A stretch of 64,000 nucleotides of DNA, taken from positions 1 through 64,000 of the forward strand of contig NZ_CP133838.1 of NCBI RefSeq assembly GCF_031432975.1. The letters are read 5' to 3'. This DNA is from Buttiauxella selenatireducens. Lineage in GTDB: Bacteria; Pseudomonadota; Gammaproteobacteria; Enterobacterales; Enterobacteriaceae. A model generated the notes under the pieces. The model made no database searches. It had not been told where the DNA came from and saw nothing but the letters and a program-made list of their open reading frames with translations. How positions within the stretch are numbered: position 1 is the stretch's first letter; each line of letters begins with the position of its first letter. Position numbers and translations under genes: made by a program. Shown in pieces: positions 63,972-64,000 of this stretch.

Positions 63972-64000
63972 GCCCTCACCCTAACCCTCTCCCCCAGGAG
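63972..64000. repeat. Start of a fourth GCCCTCACCC-type element, cut by the window end
   Basis: GCCCTCACCCTAACCC begins 19 nt after the bcsZ stop and continues CTCTCCCCCAGGAG to the last base. It has the same orientation and position relative to a stop codon as the three other copies. Confidence 0.8.

Overview
The window is a piece of an enterobacterial chromosome (family Enterobacteriaceae) that begins exactly at the GTG start of dnaA, as in a replicon linearised at that gene. DnaA, GyrB and the Dpp, Dgo and IbpAB proteins look very close to Escherichia coli. The gene set is not E. coli K-12, however: a LysR/dehydrogenase pair follows gyrB, a fused alpha-glucoside PTS IIBC is present, a dsd locus sits beside glv/agl, and the cellulose operon includes bcsD. 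ERIC elements also fit Enterobacteriaceae. The genus cannot be fixed from this sequence; an Enterobacter, Lelliottia, Kluyvera or Buttiauxella type is plausible.

Layout. 1-6011: dnaA-dnaN-recF-gyrB. 6008-9462: LysR regulator with a divergent dehydrogenase, then yidB and yidA. 9600-10352: a small accessory patch with a decayed M15-type peptidase gene and an overlapping lipoprotein gene. 10406-16519: cbrA and the galactonate operon dgoRKADT, with two DgoR-type operators and an ERIC inside the operon. 16569-21205: yidR, yidQ, the small heat-shock genes ibpAB behind a sigma32-type promoter and two ROSE-type RNA thermometers, and yidE. 21220-25165: yidP regulator and aglA-aglB (alpha-glucoside uptake and phospho-alpha-glucosidase). 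25185-25627: a repeat element carrying eleven 36-bp tandem units. 25645-31853: D-serine locus dsdXA/dsdC and a polar amino acid ABC transporter. 31942-33890: emrD and the SOS-controlled tisB/istR type I toxin-antitoxin system.

After istR the order jumps to the yiaD-bisC-yiaC-tag-yhjY-yhjX-eptB block, which lies elsewhere in E. coli. A small HD-domain alarmone-hydrolase-like gene is inserted between yhjX and eptB. Then come tRNA-Pro(UGG) with a 22-bp duplication of its 3' end, an unknown lipoprotein, the dipeptide operon dppABCDF and a cellulose operon bcsO-Q-A-B-C-D-Z that reaches the end of the window.

Most of the window is well-known core gene content. The less ordinary signals are: the repeat family, four copies in one orientation, each 13-19 nt after a stop codon and one expanded into a tandem hairpin array; the decayed peptidase/lipoprotein pair; the HD-domain gene; three 21-bp-phased YpdB-like boxes before yhjX; a wobble-preserved tisB/istR pairing; the tRNA scar; and a hairpin that hides the yidR ribosome binding site. 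No clearly new multi-gene system was found.
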